Positions 26,480 through 35,104 of a stretch of 64,000 nucleotides of DNA are shown piece by piece. The DNA lies in contig CABMDC010000012.1 of the NCBI GenBank assembly GCA_902384795.1, positions 135,970 through 199,969 on the forward strand. The letters are read 5' to 3'. The notes under the pieces are model-generated. The model ran no database searches, had not been told where the DNA came from, and was given only the letters and a program-made list of their open reading frames with translations. The position numbers and the translations under genes are program-made. The DNA comes from Candidatus Gugararchaeum adminiculabundum. Its GTDB lineage: Archaea > Micrarchaeota > Micrarchaeia > Burarchaeales > Gugararchaeaceae. The stretch's first letter is position 1; each line of letters opens with the position of its first letter.

Positions 26480-29170
26480 ATGGCGATTTGGCATAGTTTG
26501 AGCGTTGAGGATGTCTGCGGAAAAATGGGCTCATGCCCAGCCGGCCTGACCGAGGCCGAAGCGGCCTATCGCCTTGAAAAATTCGGGCCGAATGAATTCG
26601 AGCGCAAGGGAAGGACTTCGGTGCTGGACGTTTTTTTGCGCCAATTCAAGTCCCTGATAATATTCCTGCTTTTTTGCGCTGCCGCGATTTCCCTGTACCT
26701 GAACGACATTGTTGAAGCGCAGATAATCTTCATCCTGCTCATAACCAACGCCCTTATCGGGACGTACCATGAGTACAATGCCGAGAGCGCGCTCAAGGCG
26801 CTGAAGAAGCTGCAGACCCAGGAAGTGAATGTCCTGCGCGGAGGACAGGAGGTCATAGTGCCGACAAAGGACGTGGTTGTCGGCGACATCATAATACTAA
26901 GGGCCGGCGATAAGATTCCGGCGGACGGGAGGGTGCTGGAGTCGGTTCTGCTCAAAACCAATGAATCCGCCCTGACCGGGGAGTCCACTCCGGTTTTGAA
27001 ATCCATGGATAAGCTGCCGGAAAAAAATGCGCTTGCGGACCGCACAAACATGGTGTACTCGGGCACCTTTGTTTCCAGCGGCAGGGGAGTCATGGTTGCC
27101 GTGGAAACTGGCAGCAGGACCGAGATAGGAAAAATTTACCACCAGATAATTTCAGAGCACGATTTCTTTCCCTTGCAGGTCAAGATAAATCGTTTCTCCA
27201 GGCAGCTTGCGAAATATGCCATTGCCGCCATAGCATTGTTCTTCGTGTTTTTTGGCTATCTGCTCGGGCCCAGCTGGGGATTCAATATGCGCCAGGTTTT
27301 CGAGCTGGGAGTCGCCCAGGCGGTTTCCTTTATTCCGGAAGGCCTGCCCATTGTTGTCACCATAACCCTTGCCATCGGGGTTTCAAGCATGGCAAAGAAG
27401 AACGCCCTGACGCGAAAGCTCCAGGCAATTGAAACCATTGGCGGAGTGGACGTGGTTTGCGTGGACAAGACCGGGACCCTGACCATAAACAAGATGTCCG
27501 TAATGTCCCTGTTCATTTCCAGAACCGAATATTCCGTTCCCGAGGACAGGGCCTTTTTGCTGCGGAATGGAAAAATCTGCGATCCGTTCGATGTCAAGGG
27601 ATTTATCCAGCTCATGGAAACCGGAATCCTTTGCAATGATTCTTCCGCTGACAAAAAATCAGGGAAGAGCATAGGCGAGCCGATAGAAATAGCGCTCGTG
27701 GATTATGCTGCGAATTTTTCCCTGGTCAAGGACAAGTACGCGGTTGCCCACCCGCGCAAAGGGGAGGTGCAGTTTGACCAGAGGGCCAAGCACATGATCA
27801 CCATGAATTCGGATGGAAACTCGCACCTGACTTTTCATTTGAAAGGCGCGCCGGAACAGGTTGTGGGGATGTGCTCCTGGATTATGGTTAATGGAGAGGA
27901 AGTGAGCCTCGGGGGGGCCGACCTGGAGCAGATAACTTCGGTGACCGACCGGATGGCGAGGCAGGGCTTGCGCGTTTTGGCTTTTGCGCAAAAAACAAAC
28001 CAGCCGAATTTTGACAACTTGTCCAAGGGGTACGCGCTGCTTGGCCTGATCGGATTCCAGGATCCCCTGAGGCACGATGTGCCCGATGCCCTGCGCCGCG
28101 CGAGGGCCGCTGGCATAAAAGTTGTGATGATCACCGGTGACCATAGGTTCACTGCGGAAGCGATTGCGCGCGAGGCCGGCATACTTACAGAGTCGTCCCA
28201 CCTGGTTATGACAGGTGAGGAAATAGACAGCCTTTCGGAAATAGAGCTTGACCGGAGGGTTCCCAATGTGCGCGTGTTCGCGCGCGTTACCAGCGAACAC
28301 AAGGCGAAGATTGTGACCCTGCTGAAGCGCCAGAAGCACATAGTCGCCATGACCGGGGACGGGGTGAACGATGCGGTGGCGCTGAATGATGCGCACGTGG
28401 GGGTGTCGCTGGGCTCGGGAACGGATGTGGCGAAAGAGGCCTCAGACATAGTCCTGACCGATGACAATTTCGCGAGCCTGGTGGATGCCATAGAAGAGGG
28501 CAGGCATTCTTCAACAAACATCCGCAAAGCCCTGAAATATCTTTTTGCAACCAATACAGCGGAAATATTTTTCCTGCTCGCCATAATGCTGTCCCCGTTC
28601 TGGGCGGGCTCGCTGCTGCCGCTTGCGCTTCTTCCCATACACGTCCTGTATGTGAACCTGGTGACCGACGGGGCCTGTGATGTCACGCTGGCGACCGAAA
28701 GAAAGGAAAATCATCTCATGACGCAGAAGCCTTCCAATTTCTCAGGGCCCCTGTTTTCCCAGGATGTGAAGCGCTTCGTGATTGTTTCAAGCATTTTCCT
28801 GTTCCTGGCGGTGTTTGCGGTTTACCTGTACTACCTGAACAGGAAGGTGAGCCTGGGGCTGGTCCGCACGGCAGTGTTCACCACGCTGGCATTCTTCCAG
28901 CTGTGGTCGGCGCAGAATGCGCGCACCCTGAAGGAGAGCGTGTTTTCCATAGGATTTTTCAGCAACAGGTACCTGACAGCGGGGATTGCGGTTTCCATAG
29001 CGCTCCAGCTGTGCGCAATTTATTCCCCGTACCTTAATGTCATACTGAAAACAGAGCCGCTCCAGCTTTTTGACTGGGCGATAGTGCTGGGGGCCTCGTC
29101 CTCGATTTTCATATTTTTCGAAATACTCAAGTTCTTTGAGCGGAGAGGCTCCAGGTTTCTGGCGGGTTAG
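26480..29170 (+). CDS. P2-type cation-transporting ATPase (calcium pump type)
   Basis: This 896-aa membrane protein is a P-type ATPase. It has the actuator motif ALTGES, the phosphorylation site CVDKTGTLT, the nucleotide-binding KGAPE, and GDGVNDAVALNDAHVGV of the hinge. The M4 ion site is PEGLP, M5 has NTAEIFF and M6 has NLVTDGACDVTL, the pattern of P2 (calcium or related cation) pumps. About ten membrane segments are present. It is probably a calcium or monovalent cation exporter; ion choice cannot be fixed from sequence alone. It is convergent with a P3-type pump gene. Confidence 0.94.
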   Translation: MAIWHSLSVEDVCGKMGSCPAGLTEAEAAYRLEKFGPNEFERKGRTSVLDVFLRQFKSLIIFLLFCAAAISLYLNDIVEAQIIFILLITNALIGTYHEYNAESALKALKKLQTQEVNVLRGGQEVIVPTKDVVVGDIIILRAGDKIPADGRVLESVLLKTNESALTGESTPVLKSMDKLPEKNALADRTNMVYSGTFVSSGRGVMVAVETGSRTEIGKIYHQIISEHDFFPLQVKINRFSRQLAKYAIAAIALFFVFFGYLLGPSWGFNMRQVFELGVAQAVSFIPEGLPIVVTITLAIGVSSMAKKNALTRKLQAIETIGGVDVVCVDKTGTLTINKMSVMSLFISRTEYSVPEDRAFLLRNGKICDPFDVKGFIQLMETGILCNDSSADKKSGKSIGEPIEIALVDYAANFSLVKDKYAVAHPRKGEVQFDQRAKHMITMNSDGNSHLTFHLKGAPEQVVGMCSWIMVNGEEVSLGGADLEQITSVTDRMARQGLRVLAFAQKTNQPNFDNLSKGYALLGLIGFQDPLRHDVPDALRRARAAGIKVVMITGDHRFTAEAIAREAGILTESSHLVMTGEEIDSLSEIELDRRVPNVRVFARVTSEHKAKIVTLLKRQKHIVAMTGDGVNDAVALNDAHVGVSLGSGTDVAKEASDIVLTDDNFASLVDAIEEGRHSSTNIRKALKYLFATNTAEIFFLLAIMLSPFWAGSLLPLALLPIHVLYVNLVTDGACDVTLATERKENHLMTQKPSNFSGPLFSQDVKRFVIVSSIFLFLAVFAVYLYYLNRKVSLGLVRTAVFTTLAFFQLWSAQNARTLKESVFSIGFFSNRYLTAGIAVSIALQLCAIYSPYLNVILKTEPLQLFDWAIVLGASSSIFIFFEILKFFERRGSRFLAG

Positions 29171-29239
29171 CGTACCGGATAAACTAGCACAAGGCCGTAT
29201 CGCCGGTGGATTTGCACAGGCGCTTACCGTCCCCTTTCC

Positions 29240-31711
29240 TTACCATCCCCTTTCATCTGCCATGCGGTGGGCATGGAGTTTCGCCCATTCAGTGACAAAA
29301 AAGAATAGGAAGGACCAGCCCCAGATAAGAAGGATATAATCAATGCCAACGGGCGTTACGAATATTCCAAAGAGGGCTATTCCAGTGGCGATGAGCTGCG
29401 TAGTTATAATTGCCGCGAGCAGCGCGTGGGATGGCGGAGTTCCCTTGAAAATCGGGCCCTCATTGCGCGCGTGGAAAAGCATCAGGTGGCCGGCAATTGA
29501 AAGCTTGAGGAAAAAAAGCGTTTGGATCACCATCACTGGAATCCTAAAGACAAAAACAAACAGGTAGAGCAGGATGCCGCTGTTGAAAAGCCCGGTAAAT
29601 CCCAATACAGATGAAATCCCGATCAGGCGCCTGACTCTCCATTTTTCTGGCTTGGGCGCATCCTCCACCCTGTCGGTGGCCATGGCGAGTATGGGCAGGT
29701 CATTGAGCACCGAAAGCACAACAAGCTGTATGGGAGTCAAGGGGAAGAAACCAACCGTGATTATTGCAAACGGCACAAGGAAAAGAATGCGGAATGTTTC
29801 CGCAAGCCTGTAGGTCATATAGTGGTGCATCCGTTCGTAGACTGCCCTGCCCTCCTGAATTCCATTCACTATCACTGCAAGGCCGGGACGGGTGAGCACC
29901 AGGTCTGCTGCAGAGCGGGCAACCTCGGTTGCACCTGTCACCGCGATGCCCACTGGCGCGCGCTTGAGAGCTGGCGCATCATTGACGCCGTCGCCTGTCA
30001 CGGCGACTATTTCTCCCTGCTCCTGTAGCGTTTTCACTATTTCATATTTCTGGGCCGGGAGAACTTCGCTGAAAATCATGGTGGTGCGTATCTTGGCAGC
30101 GCGCGCGGCTCTGGTGAGCTTTTCCAGCGCGGAAGATGTGATTTCACTTCCTTTGAGCCCGATGCGCCCGGCAATATAACGCGCAGCCGCTGCGTGGTCT
30201 CCTGAAACCATGCGCACCTGAACGCCCATGGCGCCCGCCTGCGTTATGGTTGCCGCGGCATCTTCGCGCGGCTGGTCTGCAAGCGTAATCAAACCGAGCA
30301 GCTCGGATCCTTGTTCATCAAGTTCCTTCAGCTGCGCATGCGGCCCATCTGCCTGCTCCGCGCTCATTGGTTTTGCTGCAACAGCAATGGTTCGGAATCC
30401 ATCGGTTGCAAAATTTTCAACTCTCGCGAGCGCGGCTTTGCTTTCTGCAGGGGAAAGTTTGCAGAGTGGGATTATTTTTTGCGGGGCGCCCTTGATGATT
30501 ATCTGGAACGCTCCTGTGCGGGCATTGTGAAGAAGCATGGTGGCGCGCTTGCGATCCCCGTCTGCGGGAGTGTACCGGAAACTTTTCCAGCCGTCCATTC
30601 CGCTGCCTGCCTTTTTTCCAGCGCGCCGGGCGATTGCCAAATCTATGGTGTCTGCGGAATCAAGGGGCATGCAGGATGCTGCCGAATCAAGCAGCACATT
30701 TTCAGCGCAATGGTTGGCCCAGACAGGCCCCACGCTCAGCTTGTTCTGGGTCAGCGTGCCGGTTTTGTCAGAGCATATGACAGTAACACCGGACAGTTCT
30801 TCCAGCGATGAAAGCTGGCGCACCACCACGCCGGAGTTTGCAAGCCTCAGGGCGCCCAGGGCTATTATGGTTGCGATCACCGCGGGCATTGCGGACGGCA
30901 CCGAGGCGACCAGCAGCGTGAGACCGAGAAGCATGGTTTCTGCAAGGGTGTAGCCGCGCAAAATGCCGACAGCGATGACCACTGCTATGCAGATAAGCAC
31001 CAGCAGCACCAGGTATTCCCCGATTTTGTATAACGATTTGTCCAGCTGGCCAGGGGGCCGCTGCAACTGGGCGAGCTGTGCCGTGCGCCCGAAAGTGGTG
31101 CGCGAACTGGTCAGCACGACAATGCCCTGCGCATGGCCGCGCTGCACAAGGGAAGAGGCATAGGCCATGTCCCCTATTCCGCAAACAACTGGCAGGCTTT
31201 CGCCGGTGAGCGTCGACTGGTCCAGCTCGACTTCTCCGCCAATGATTTTGCAGTCGCCGGGCACCACGTCCCCGCCGTCCAATTCGACCAGGTCGCCTGC
31301 AACCAAATCGACTGCTGGAAGGCGCTCCCACTTTCCATCGCGCTTCACGCGCGCGGTGACGTTTATTTTTTCAGAGAGCTTTGCCAGCGCGCCGTCTGCC
31401 TTGCGCTCCATGCGGATGCCGATAAATCCGTTGAGGAAGTAGAGAAAGAAGATTACCGCTGCATCCTCAAGGTGGTTTATCAGGAGCGCGAGCGAGCCTG
31501 CGGTGAAAATTACCAGTGCCATGGGAGCTGTGAAATGCGCCAACACTTTGCGCCATAGCGGGTTGCACTTTTCCGGAATGGCGTTCGGGCCGTCCCGCGC
31601 GAAACGCTTTTTGGCTTCGGACTCGGACAGCCCTTCGGCTGAGCAATCCAGGGCGGCCAGTACATCCTTGATTTTGGCAGTTTTGAAATCCGTGCCAGCT
31701 AATTCCCGCAT
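29240..31711 (-). CDS. P3-type (proton-pump-like) P-type ATPase
   Basis: This 823-aa protein is a P-type ATPase closest to plasma-membrane H+-ATPases. It shows STLTGES, CSDKTGTLTQN, GDGVNDAPALKRAPVGIAV and the M4 segment VASVPSAMPAVIATIIALGALRLA, where P3A pumps have SVPxALP. M6 has LNDLPILAMATD. Nucleotide-binding KGAPQ replaces the usual KGAP[EL]. It would pump protons outward or drive secondary transport. The ATG at 31711 lies about 25 bases after a TTTTAATT element on the minus strand, suggesting a leaderless mRNA. Confidence 0.93.
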   Translation of the reverse strand: MRELAGTDFKTAKIKDVLAALDCSAEGLSESEAKKRFARDGPNAIPEKCNPLWRKVLAHFTAPMALVIFTAGSLALLINHLEDAAVIFFLYFLNGFIGIRMERKADGALAKLSEKINVTARVKRDGKWERLPAVDLVAGDLVELDGGDVVPGDCKIIGGEVELDQSTLTGESLPVVCGIGDMAYASSLVQRGHAQGIVVLTSSRTTFGRTAQLAQLQRPPGQLDKSLYKIGEYLVLLVLICIAVVIAVGILRGYTLAETMLLGLTLLVASVPSAMPAVIATIIALGALRLANSGVVVRQLSSLEELSGVTVICSDKTGTLTQNKLSVGPVWANHCAENVLLDSAASCMPLDSADTIDLAIARRAGKKAGSGMDGWKSFRYTPADGDRKRATMLLHNARTGAFQIIIKGAPQKIIPLCKLSPAESKAALARVENFATDGFRTIAVAAKPMSAEQADGPHAQLKELDEQGSELLGLITLADQPREDAAATITQAGAMGVQVRMVSGDHAAAARYIAGRIGLKGSEITSSALEKLTRAARAAKIRTTMIFSEVLPAQKYEIVKTLQEQGEIVAVTGDGVNDAPALKRAPVGIAVTGATEVARSAADLVLTRPGLAVIVNGIQEGRAVYERMHHYMTYRLAETFRILFLVPFAIITVGFFPLTPIQLVVLSVLNDLPILAMATDRVEDAPKPEKWRVRRLIGISSVLGFTGLFNSGILLYLFVFVFRIPVMVIQTLFFLKLSIAGHLMLFHARNEGPIFKGTPPSHALLAAIITTQLIATGIALFGIFVTPVGIDYILLIWGWSFLFFFVTEWAKLHAHRMADERGW

Positions 31712-31803
31712 TGTAGGTTCAATTGGCGAATCGGAATTAAAACGCTTGTGCCGCCTGTTTTGAAAAAAATGATTCGCTAGCGCCCGCAGACCGAAGCCCT
31801 AGG

Positions 31804-31811
31804 TTATTTAA
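31804..31811 (+). promoter_or_regulatory. TATA-like element before tRNA-Trp
   Basis: TTATTTAA lies 32-39 bases before the first base of tRNA-Trp, the distance expected for an archaeal tRNA promoter with a very short leader. Confidence 0.5.
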
Positions 31812-31842
31812 TTTTGAGCCGGTCTATAATAGTGGAATACGC

Positions 31843-31953
31843 GGGGTCGTGGCGTAACCTGGCAGCGCGGCAGGCTCCAGTTTGGTCTTTTTCCTTCGGG
31901 AAAAAAACCTTAGAATAAACCTGCATGTGAGGGTCCAAATCCCTCCGATCCCA
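31843..31953 (+). tRNA. tRNA-Trp(CCA) with an intron in the anticodon loop
   Basis: The acceptor stem pairs GGGGTCG (31843-31849) with CGATCCC (31946-31952), discriminator A at 31953. The D arm is GCG/CGC with loop TAACCTGGCAG; the T arm is GAGGG/CCCTC with loop TCCAAAT. The anticodon stem GCAGG (31870-31874) pairs with CCTGC (31920-31924). The 5' loop half reads CTCCAG, giving anticodon CCA. An intron of about 38 nt (near 31881-31918) follows position 37; its core is a hairpin GGTCTTTTTCC / GGAAAAAAACC closed by TTCG. I cannot build a strict bulge-helix-bulge, so the splice sites may differ by one or two bases. No CCA is encoded. Confidence 0.9.
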
Positions 31954-31956
31954 TTA

Positions 31957-32173
31957 AGAGCGGACAAGGTGCGAACAAAACCGCTCTCCCGATTTTGCCC
32001 GCCCGATTTGGCTTGCGAGCCAAATGGGCGCATTTTTCCTCGTGGAAAAATCGCGCGGGCAAAATGGGCGCATTTGTGCCGCGCACAAATCGCGTATGAG
32101 TTTCAACATACAGACCAGAACAAGAACTGCTTCGGATGAAGAGCTCGCAAAACAAGTTTGCTCGCCCTCATCC
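31957..32173 (+). ncRNA. Structured intergenic element, copy A (interrupted by nested hairpins)
   Basis: Directly after tRNA-Trp lies a hairpin AGAGCGG (31957-31963) / CCGCTCT (31981-31987). Then, beyond the nested hairpin repeat, comes a core (32100-32173) beginning GTTTCAACATACAGA and ending in a stem GGATGA / TCATCC with inner GAGC, a TC/TC internal loop and GCAAA / TTTGC. The same layout recurs at 51316-51419 with the innermost helix changed but still paired. It could be a small RNA, part of a tRNA-linked transcript, or a DNA-level repeat. The function is unknown. Confidence 0.5.
31990..32094 (+). repeat. Nested two-hairpin repeat units downstream of tRNA-Trp
   Basis: Two copies of a two-hairpin unit are nested. 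Each unit runs CGATTT-stem-AAATGGGCGCATTT-stem-AAATCGCG. The outer unit pairs 31992-32001 with 32056-32065 (10 bp) and 32072-32079 with 32083-32090 (8 bp). The loop of its first hairpin holds a whole inner unit (32004-32055) with stems 32006-32013/32018-32025 and 32032-32039/32044-32051. The stem sequences all differ (GGCT, TTCC, TGCCCG, GTGC cores) yet pair perfectly, while the skeleton is constant. A third unit lies in the tRNA-Arg intron (56605-56658, opposite strand). Confidence 0.85.
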
Positions 32174-32216
32174 TAAACGCCAAAATCGAATCAAACTCAC
32201 TTTCTTGTTTTTGCGA

Positions 32217-32226
32217 AACTTATTTA
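32217..32226 (+). promoter_or_regulatory. TATA-like element before M23 lipoprotein
   Basis: ACTTATTTAA ends about 20 bases before the ATG at 32244/32250, consistent with a leaderless or nearly leaderless mRNA. Confidence 0.5.
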
Positions 32227-32249
32227 AGAGACGAAAAAATAAGATGTGC

Positions 32250-33404
32250 ATGAGAAAACTACTTTTTTCCCTGTTGCTTGCGTTTGTGCTTTTGCTGGGC
32301 TGCGCTTCCAGTTCCGAAAACAAGGAATTGCAGCAGAAGCAGGGAAATGGGGTGAGAATCTGGGTCGACGGGCCTGCGCGCGTTGCGCACCTTACCAGCG
32401 GGCCAACGATTGCCTATGAGCTTTATTTGAATGATTACCGGGCGCAGGGGCTGGAGCTGCAGCGCATTGATGTGATTGACAATGAAACCGGCCAACTTTT
32501 GAAAAGTTATAACGGAACTGAGCTTGAAATTTCAATGCTAACACCGAAAAATGGGACAGGCAATTCCGCATTGTATGCGTGGATACAGGTTAATGGATCG
32601 CAAAAATCAATTTCCCACAGGGCTTATTTTAGTGGCGGGGATTCTGGCAATGAGATTGAGATTGATGGGGCGCCTCTTGCGGTGAAAGATATACCTGTGA
32701 TTATTGCCCCTCCGCTCAGGGGAAAGAACTGGATTTCCATTGCAGGGCCGTCTAATTCAGCGATCACCGGAATTCACAGGCGCGCGATTTTCAAGCGCAA
32801 GGACATGCACTATGTTTCCCAGCGCTATGCCATTGACTGGTCGCAGGAAGGGGAGAGCGGGATGATTTACAATTATAGCTACGCTAGAAATGAGGATTTC
32901 TACGCCTATGGCCAGGATGTGCTGGCAGTGGCGGATGGGACCGTGGCGGATGTGAAGGACGGGGCGCCGGACAATATTCCTTTGCAAAAACCGGCGCTGC
33001 AGGAGCAGGATTTAGGTGGCAACACCATTATGCTGGATATTGGAGGAGGAAATTACGCGTTCTACGCGCACCTGATGCCCGGGAGCATTCACGTGAAACA
33101 GGGGGATAGGGTGAAGCGCGGGGATGTGATTGGAAAAATAGGGAATTCGGGAAACACACTGGGCCCGCACCTGCATTTCCAGATTGACAGCGGCAGTGAT
33201 TTCATTTACTCGGATGGGATTCCCTATGAGTTTGAATCGTTCGGGCTGCAGGACCATGCCTTTAATTGGATGGATGCGGCTGTTCGGAATTATTCCTGGA
33301 AATGGGATGGCTCGGATGAAATGCGCACAATGCAAATGCCTGCTGACGGGGATGTGGTGGATTTTGATTTGACTGCGCCCGGGAAGGGAAATGTTACTGA
33401 TTAA
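32250..33404 (+). CDS. M23-family peptidase-like lipoprotein
   Basis: This protein of about 384 aa starts with a lipoprotein signal (LLFSLLLAFVLLLGC), so it is probably anchored outside the cytoplasmic membrane. Residues of about 40-180 are an unrecognised beta-rich region. The C-terminal half has the LytM/M23 fold: QRYAIDW, YGQDVLAVADGTVADVKDG, NTIMLDIGGGNYAFYAHLMPGSI, GDRVKRGDVIGKIGNSGNTLGPHLHFQI. The HLHF zinc motif is intact, while the first ligand position reads RYAID in place of HxxxD. With no murein in archaea, the substrate may be a pseudomurein-like or partner-cell polymer, or the fold may only bind. The longer frame back to 32136 overlaps the structured element and is rejected. Confidence 0.85.
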   Translation: MRKLLFSLLLAFVLLLGCASSSENKELQQKQGNGVRIWVDGPARVAHLTSGPTIAYELYLNDYRAQGLELQRIDVIDNETGQLLKSYNGTELEISMLTPKNGTGNSALYAWIQVNGSQKSISHRAYFSGGDSGNEIEIDGAPLAVKDIPVIIAPPLRGKNWISIAGPSNSAITGIHRRAIFKRKDMHYVSQRYAIDWSQEGESGMIYNYSYARNEDFYAYGQDVLAVADGTVADVKDGAPDNIPLQKPALQEQDLGGNTIMLDIGGGNYAFYAHLMPGSIHVKQGDRVKRGDVIGKIGNSGNTLGPHLHFQIDSGSDFIYSDGIPYEFESFGLQDHAFNWMDAAVRNYSWKWDGSDEMRTMQMPADGDVVDFDLTAPGKGNVTD

Positions 33405-33440
33405 AAGTTTAGCAGTGTAAACGAGATGGGAGTGGTGTTT

Positions 33441-33599
33441 ATGGGAATGAGCAAAAAGGACATCGGCAGGAGAAGGGGGAATATCAAATCCAGGATAGAT
33501 GAGCTGGAGCCCAAGGCACGGATGGACCCGCTCAAGAAACATCCGGAGATACATGAGGAGCTTGCCAAATTGAAAAAAGAGCTTGCAGAAACCGGCTAG
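33441..33599 (+). CDS. Small charged helical protein, 52 aa
   Basis: This short frame (MGMSKKDIGRRRGNIKSRI...) has an ATG at 33441 with AGTGGTG upstream. It is very rich in K, R and E. The second half (HPEIHEELAKLKKELAETG) should form an amphipathic or coiled-coil helix. It lies 37 bp after the M23 gene and 25 bp before the arrestin-like gene, in the same direction, so it is probably cotranscribed. No family is recognised. Confidence 0.55.
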   Translation: MGMSKKDIGRRRGNIKSRIDELEPKARMDPLKKHPEIHEELAKLKKELAETG

Positions 33600-33624
33600 G
33601 CAACTGGCTTGCGAGGTGAATCTT

Positions 33625-34089
33625 ATGTGGATTAGCTGTGATAAGGAAAAATACGGCGCAGGAGACGAGGTCAAGGTGGAAATCGGCATGGGCCTGGGAA
33701 AGCAGGTCAAGGCGCGGGGATTGTACGCGACCCTGGTGTGCATGGAAAGGGAGCGCATCAGCAATTCCCGGGTTATGGACCAGTATGACTATGACAGGCA
33801 GAAGGAAATGGGAATTGTAAAATCAACCAATGTCTACACCGAGACAAGGGAAGAAACGCGCGAACGCTTCAAGCAGGAGAAGAAGGTTTCAGGCCCGGGT
33901 TTTTACAGCGAGGAAACATTCAAAGTGGCGTTTACACTTCCCGCTGATGCTCCACCGACCAGCCATGAATTCGGCCATGATAGTAAGATAACGGAATGGA
34001 AAATCTTGTTGAAATTGGATATTCCCATGGCCCCGGACAAGAATGACGAAGTGGAAGTTTTTGTTACCGGGCTTGGCGGCTATGACTAA
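33625..34089 (+). CDS. Arrestin/Spo0M-like beta-sandwich protein
   Basis: This protein of about 154 aa resembles half of an arrestin fold, as in Spo0M/Vps26-type proteins. It starts ISCDKEKYGAGDEVKVEIGMGLGKQVKARGLYATLVCMER, a ligand-free sandwich edge, and ends with ETFKVAFTLPADAPPTS...TEWKILLKLDIPMAPDKNDEVEVFV, the typical arrestin C-domain pattern. A charged loop (RVMDQYDYDRQKEMG) lies between. There is no signal peptide. GAGGTGA precedes the ATG at 33625; the upstream extension is not used. The fold call is by pattern only. Confidence 0.65.
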   Translation: MWISCDKEKYGAGDEVKVEIGMGLGKQVKARGLYATLVCMERERISNSRVMDQYDYDRQKEMGIVKSTNVYTETREETRERFKQEKKVSGPGFYSEETFKVAFTLPADAPPTSHEFGHDSKITEWKILLKLDIPMAPDKNDEVEVFVTGLGGYD

Positions 34090-34097
34090 TTAATAGA

Positions 34098-34355
34098 TCA
34101 GCCATAGCGGAGCTTTAGAGAAACAAGGGCGAACACCAGCAGCAGGCTGGCCGCGTTTGCCGCTATTATGGGGATGCTGTTTACCCAAATCCCGTGAATG
34201 AGCCAGAGCATGTCCCCGAGCACTATGATCGCCAGCATGGCTATGGAGAGATCGGTTGTCTTTTTTGTTTTGAGGCTGTGCAGGACCTGGGGGATGAATG
34301 CCGCGGTTGTGCAGCAGCCGGCAGCCAGGCCGGTTATTGTGACTAAATCAATCAT
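34098..34355 (-). CDS. SemiSWEET-type PQ-loop transporter
   Basis: This 85-aa membrane protein has three hydrophobic segments and the PQ-loop motif FIPQVLHSLKTKKTTDLSIAML, with LWLIHGIWVNSIPIIAANAASLLL in the last two. Length and topology match SemiSWEET, a half-transporter that dimerises to pass sugars or other small solutes. It overlaps the cyclase gene stop by 4 nt and is probably cotranscribed with it. Confidence 0.92.
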   Translation of the reverse strand: MIDLVTITGLAAGCCTTAAFIPQVLHSLKTKKTTDLSIAMLAIIVLGDMLWLIHGIWVNSIPIIAANAASLLLVFALVSLKLRYG

Positions 34356-34945
34356 TGCAAAACACCAATCGCCCTGCAGGGGGCGCCGTCTGAATTTTCC
34401 AGCTTTAAGGGGAGAATGCAGCAGAAGAACCTTTTATCAATTAGCTTTTCTAAATTCGTGAGGTTTTCAACTATTGGAATGTTGTTTTGAAAGAAAAGGT
34501 GATGGATTTCGTAGGGGGAAGAATCTGGAGAAGGGGAATCAATGCCGAATAATTTGATTTTCTTTTTTATTAGCTCGCGGGCTGTTTGCGTGCCGATTTG
34601 CGCCTTTGCATTTGCACCTGTGCAGAAAAGAACAATGTCGCCTGGTTTTACTTGCGCGAGATTTGGCGGAATTGATTTTTTGCTTTCGCTTGTTTCTCCC
34701 CTTGCATCAATCACCACTGCCTCTCCGCACAAATTTTCCAGCGGAATTTCATGCAATTTTTTCCCGCTTGCCAGCATGTGAAACGGGGCATCGATGTGAG
34801 TGCCGATTTGCGTTGTGATGGTGAATTTCTGCTCGTTCCAGCCGTCTTTCTCAATGGATGCCAATTGTTCGAATTTTGGCTTGGGGGTGCCGGGGAAAAC
34901 AGGAGTCCGTTCGTTCAGGGGAAGGGCGAGGTCTATGATTTTCAT
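34352..34945 (-). CDS. Cyclase/kynurenine-formamidase-like metal hydrolase
   Basis: This 197-aa protein belongs to the cyclase family of metal-dependent hydrolases. It starts IDLALPLNERTPVFPGTPKPKF and contains TQIGTHIDAPFHMLASGKKLHEIPL, where HxDxxxH binds the metal, and later GIDSPSPDSSPYEIHHLFFQNNIPIVENLTNLEKL. Members open formyl-kynurenine or similar amides, but the archaeal ones mostly have unknown substrates. It is linked by a 4-nt overlap to the SemiSWEET gene. Confidence 0.9.
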   Translation of the reverse strand: MKIIDLALPLNERTPVFPGTPKPKFEQLASIEKDGWNEQKFTITTQIGTHIDAPFHMLASGKKLHEIPLENLCGEAVVIDARGETSESKKSIPPNLAQVKPGDIVLFCTGANAKAQIGTQTARELIKKKIKLFGIDSPSPDSSPYEIHHLFFQNNIPIVENLTNLEKLIDKRFFCCILPLKLENSDGAPCRAIGVLQ

Positions 34946-35104
34946 GGAAAGAGTTCTGAAGGAAAAGCTAAATAGCCGGATGCCTAAAAGAGAATCAAGA
35001 TGATGTGATTAGTTTTGTTGAGCTCCCTCCGCGAGGCGGGGGCGATGATGAGAAACTGGAGCACTGATTAGCTATTTCAAGTTTTTCTTCGGAGATATAG
35101 GCTA

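Noticed and set aside
31990-32094. CRISPR array
   Set aside because: The repeats are self-complementary and nested, with no regular spacers and no cas genes nearby.
32136-32249. N-terminal extension of the M23 lipoprotein
   Set aside because: The frame runs through the final stem of the structured element, and a lipoprotein signal begins at 32250.
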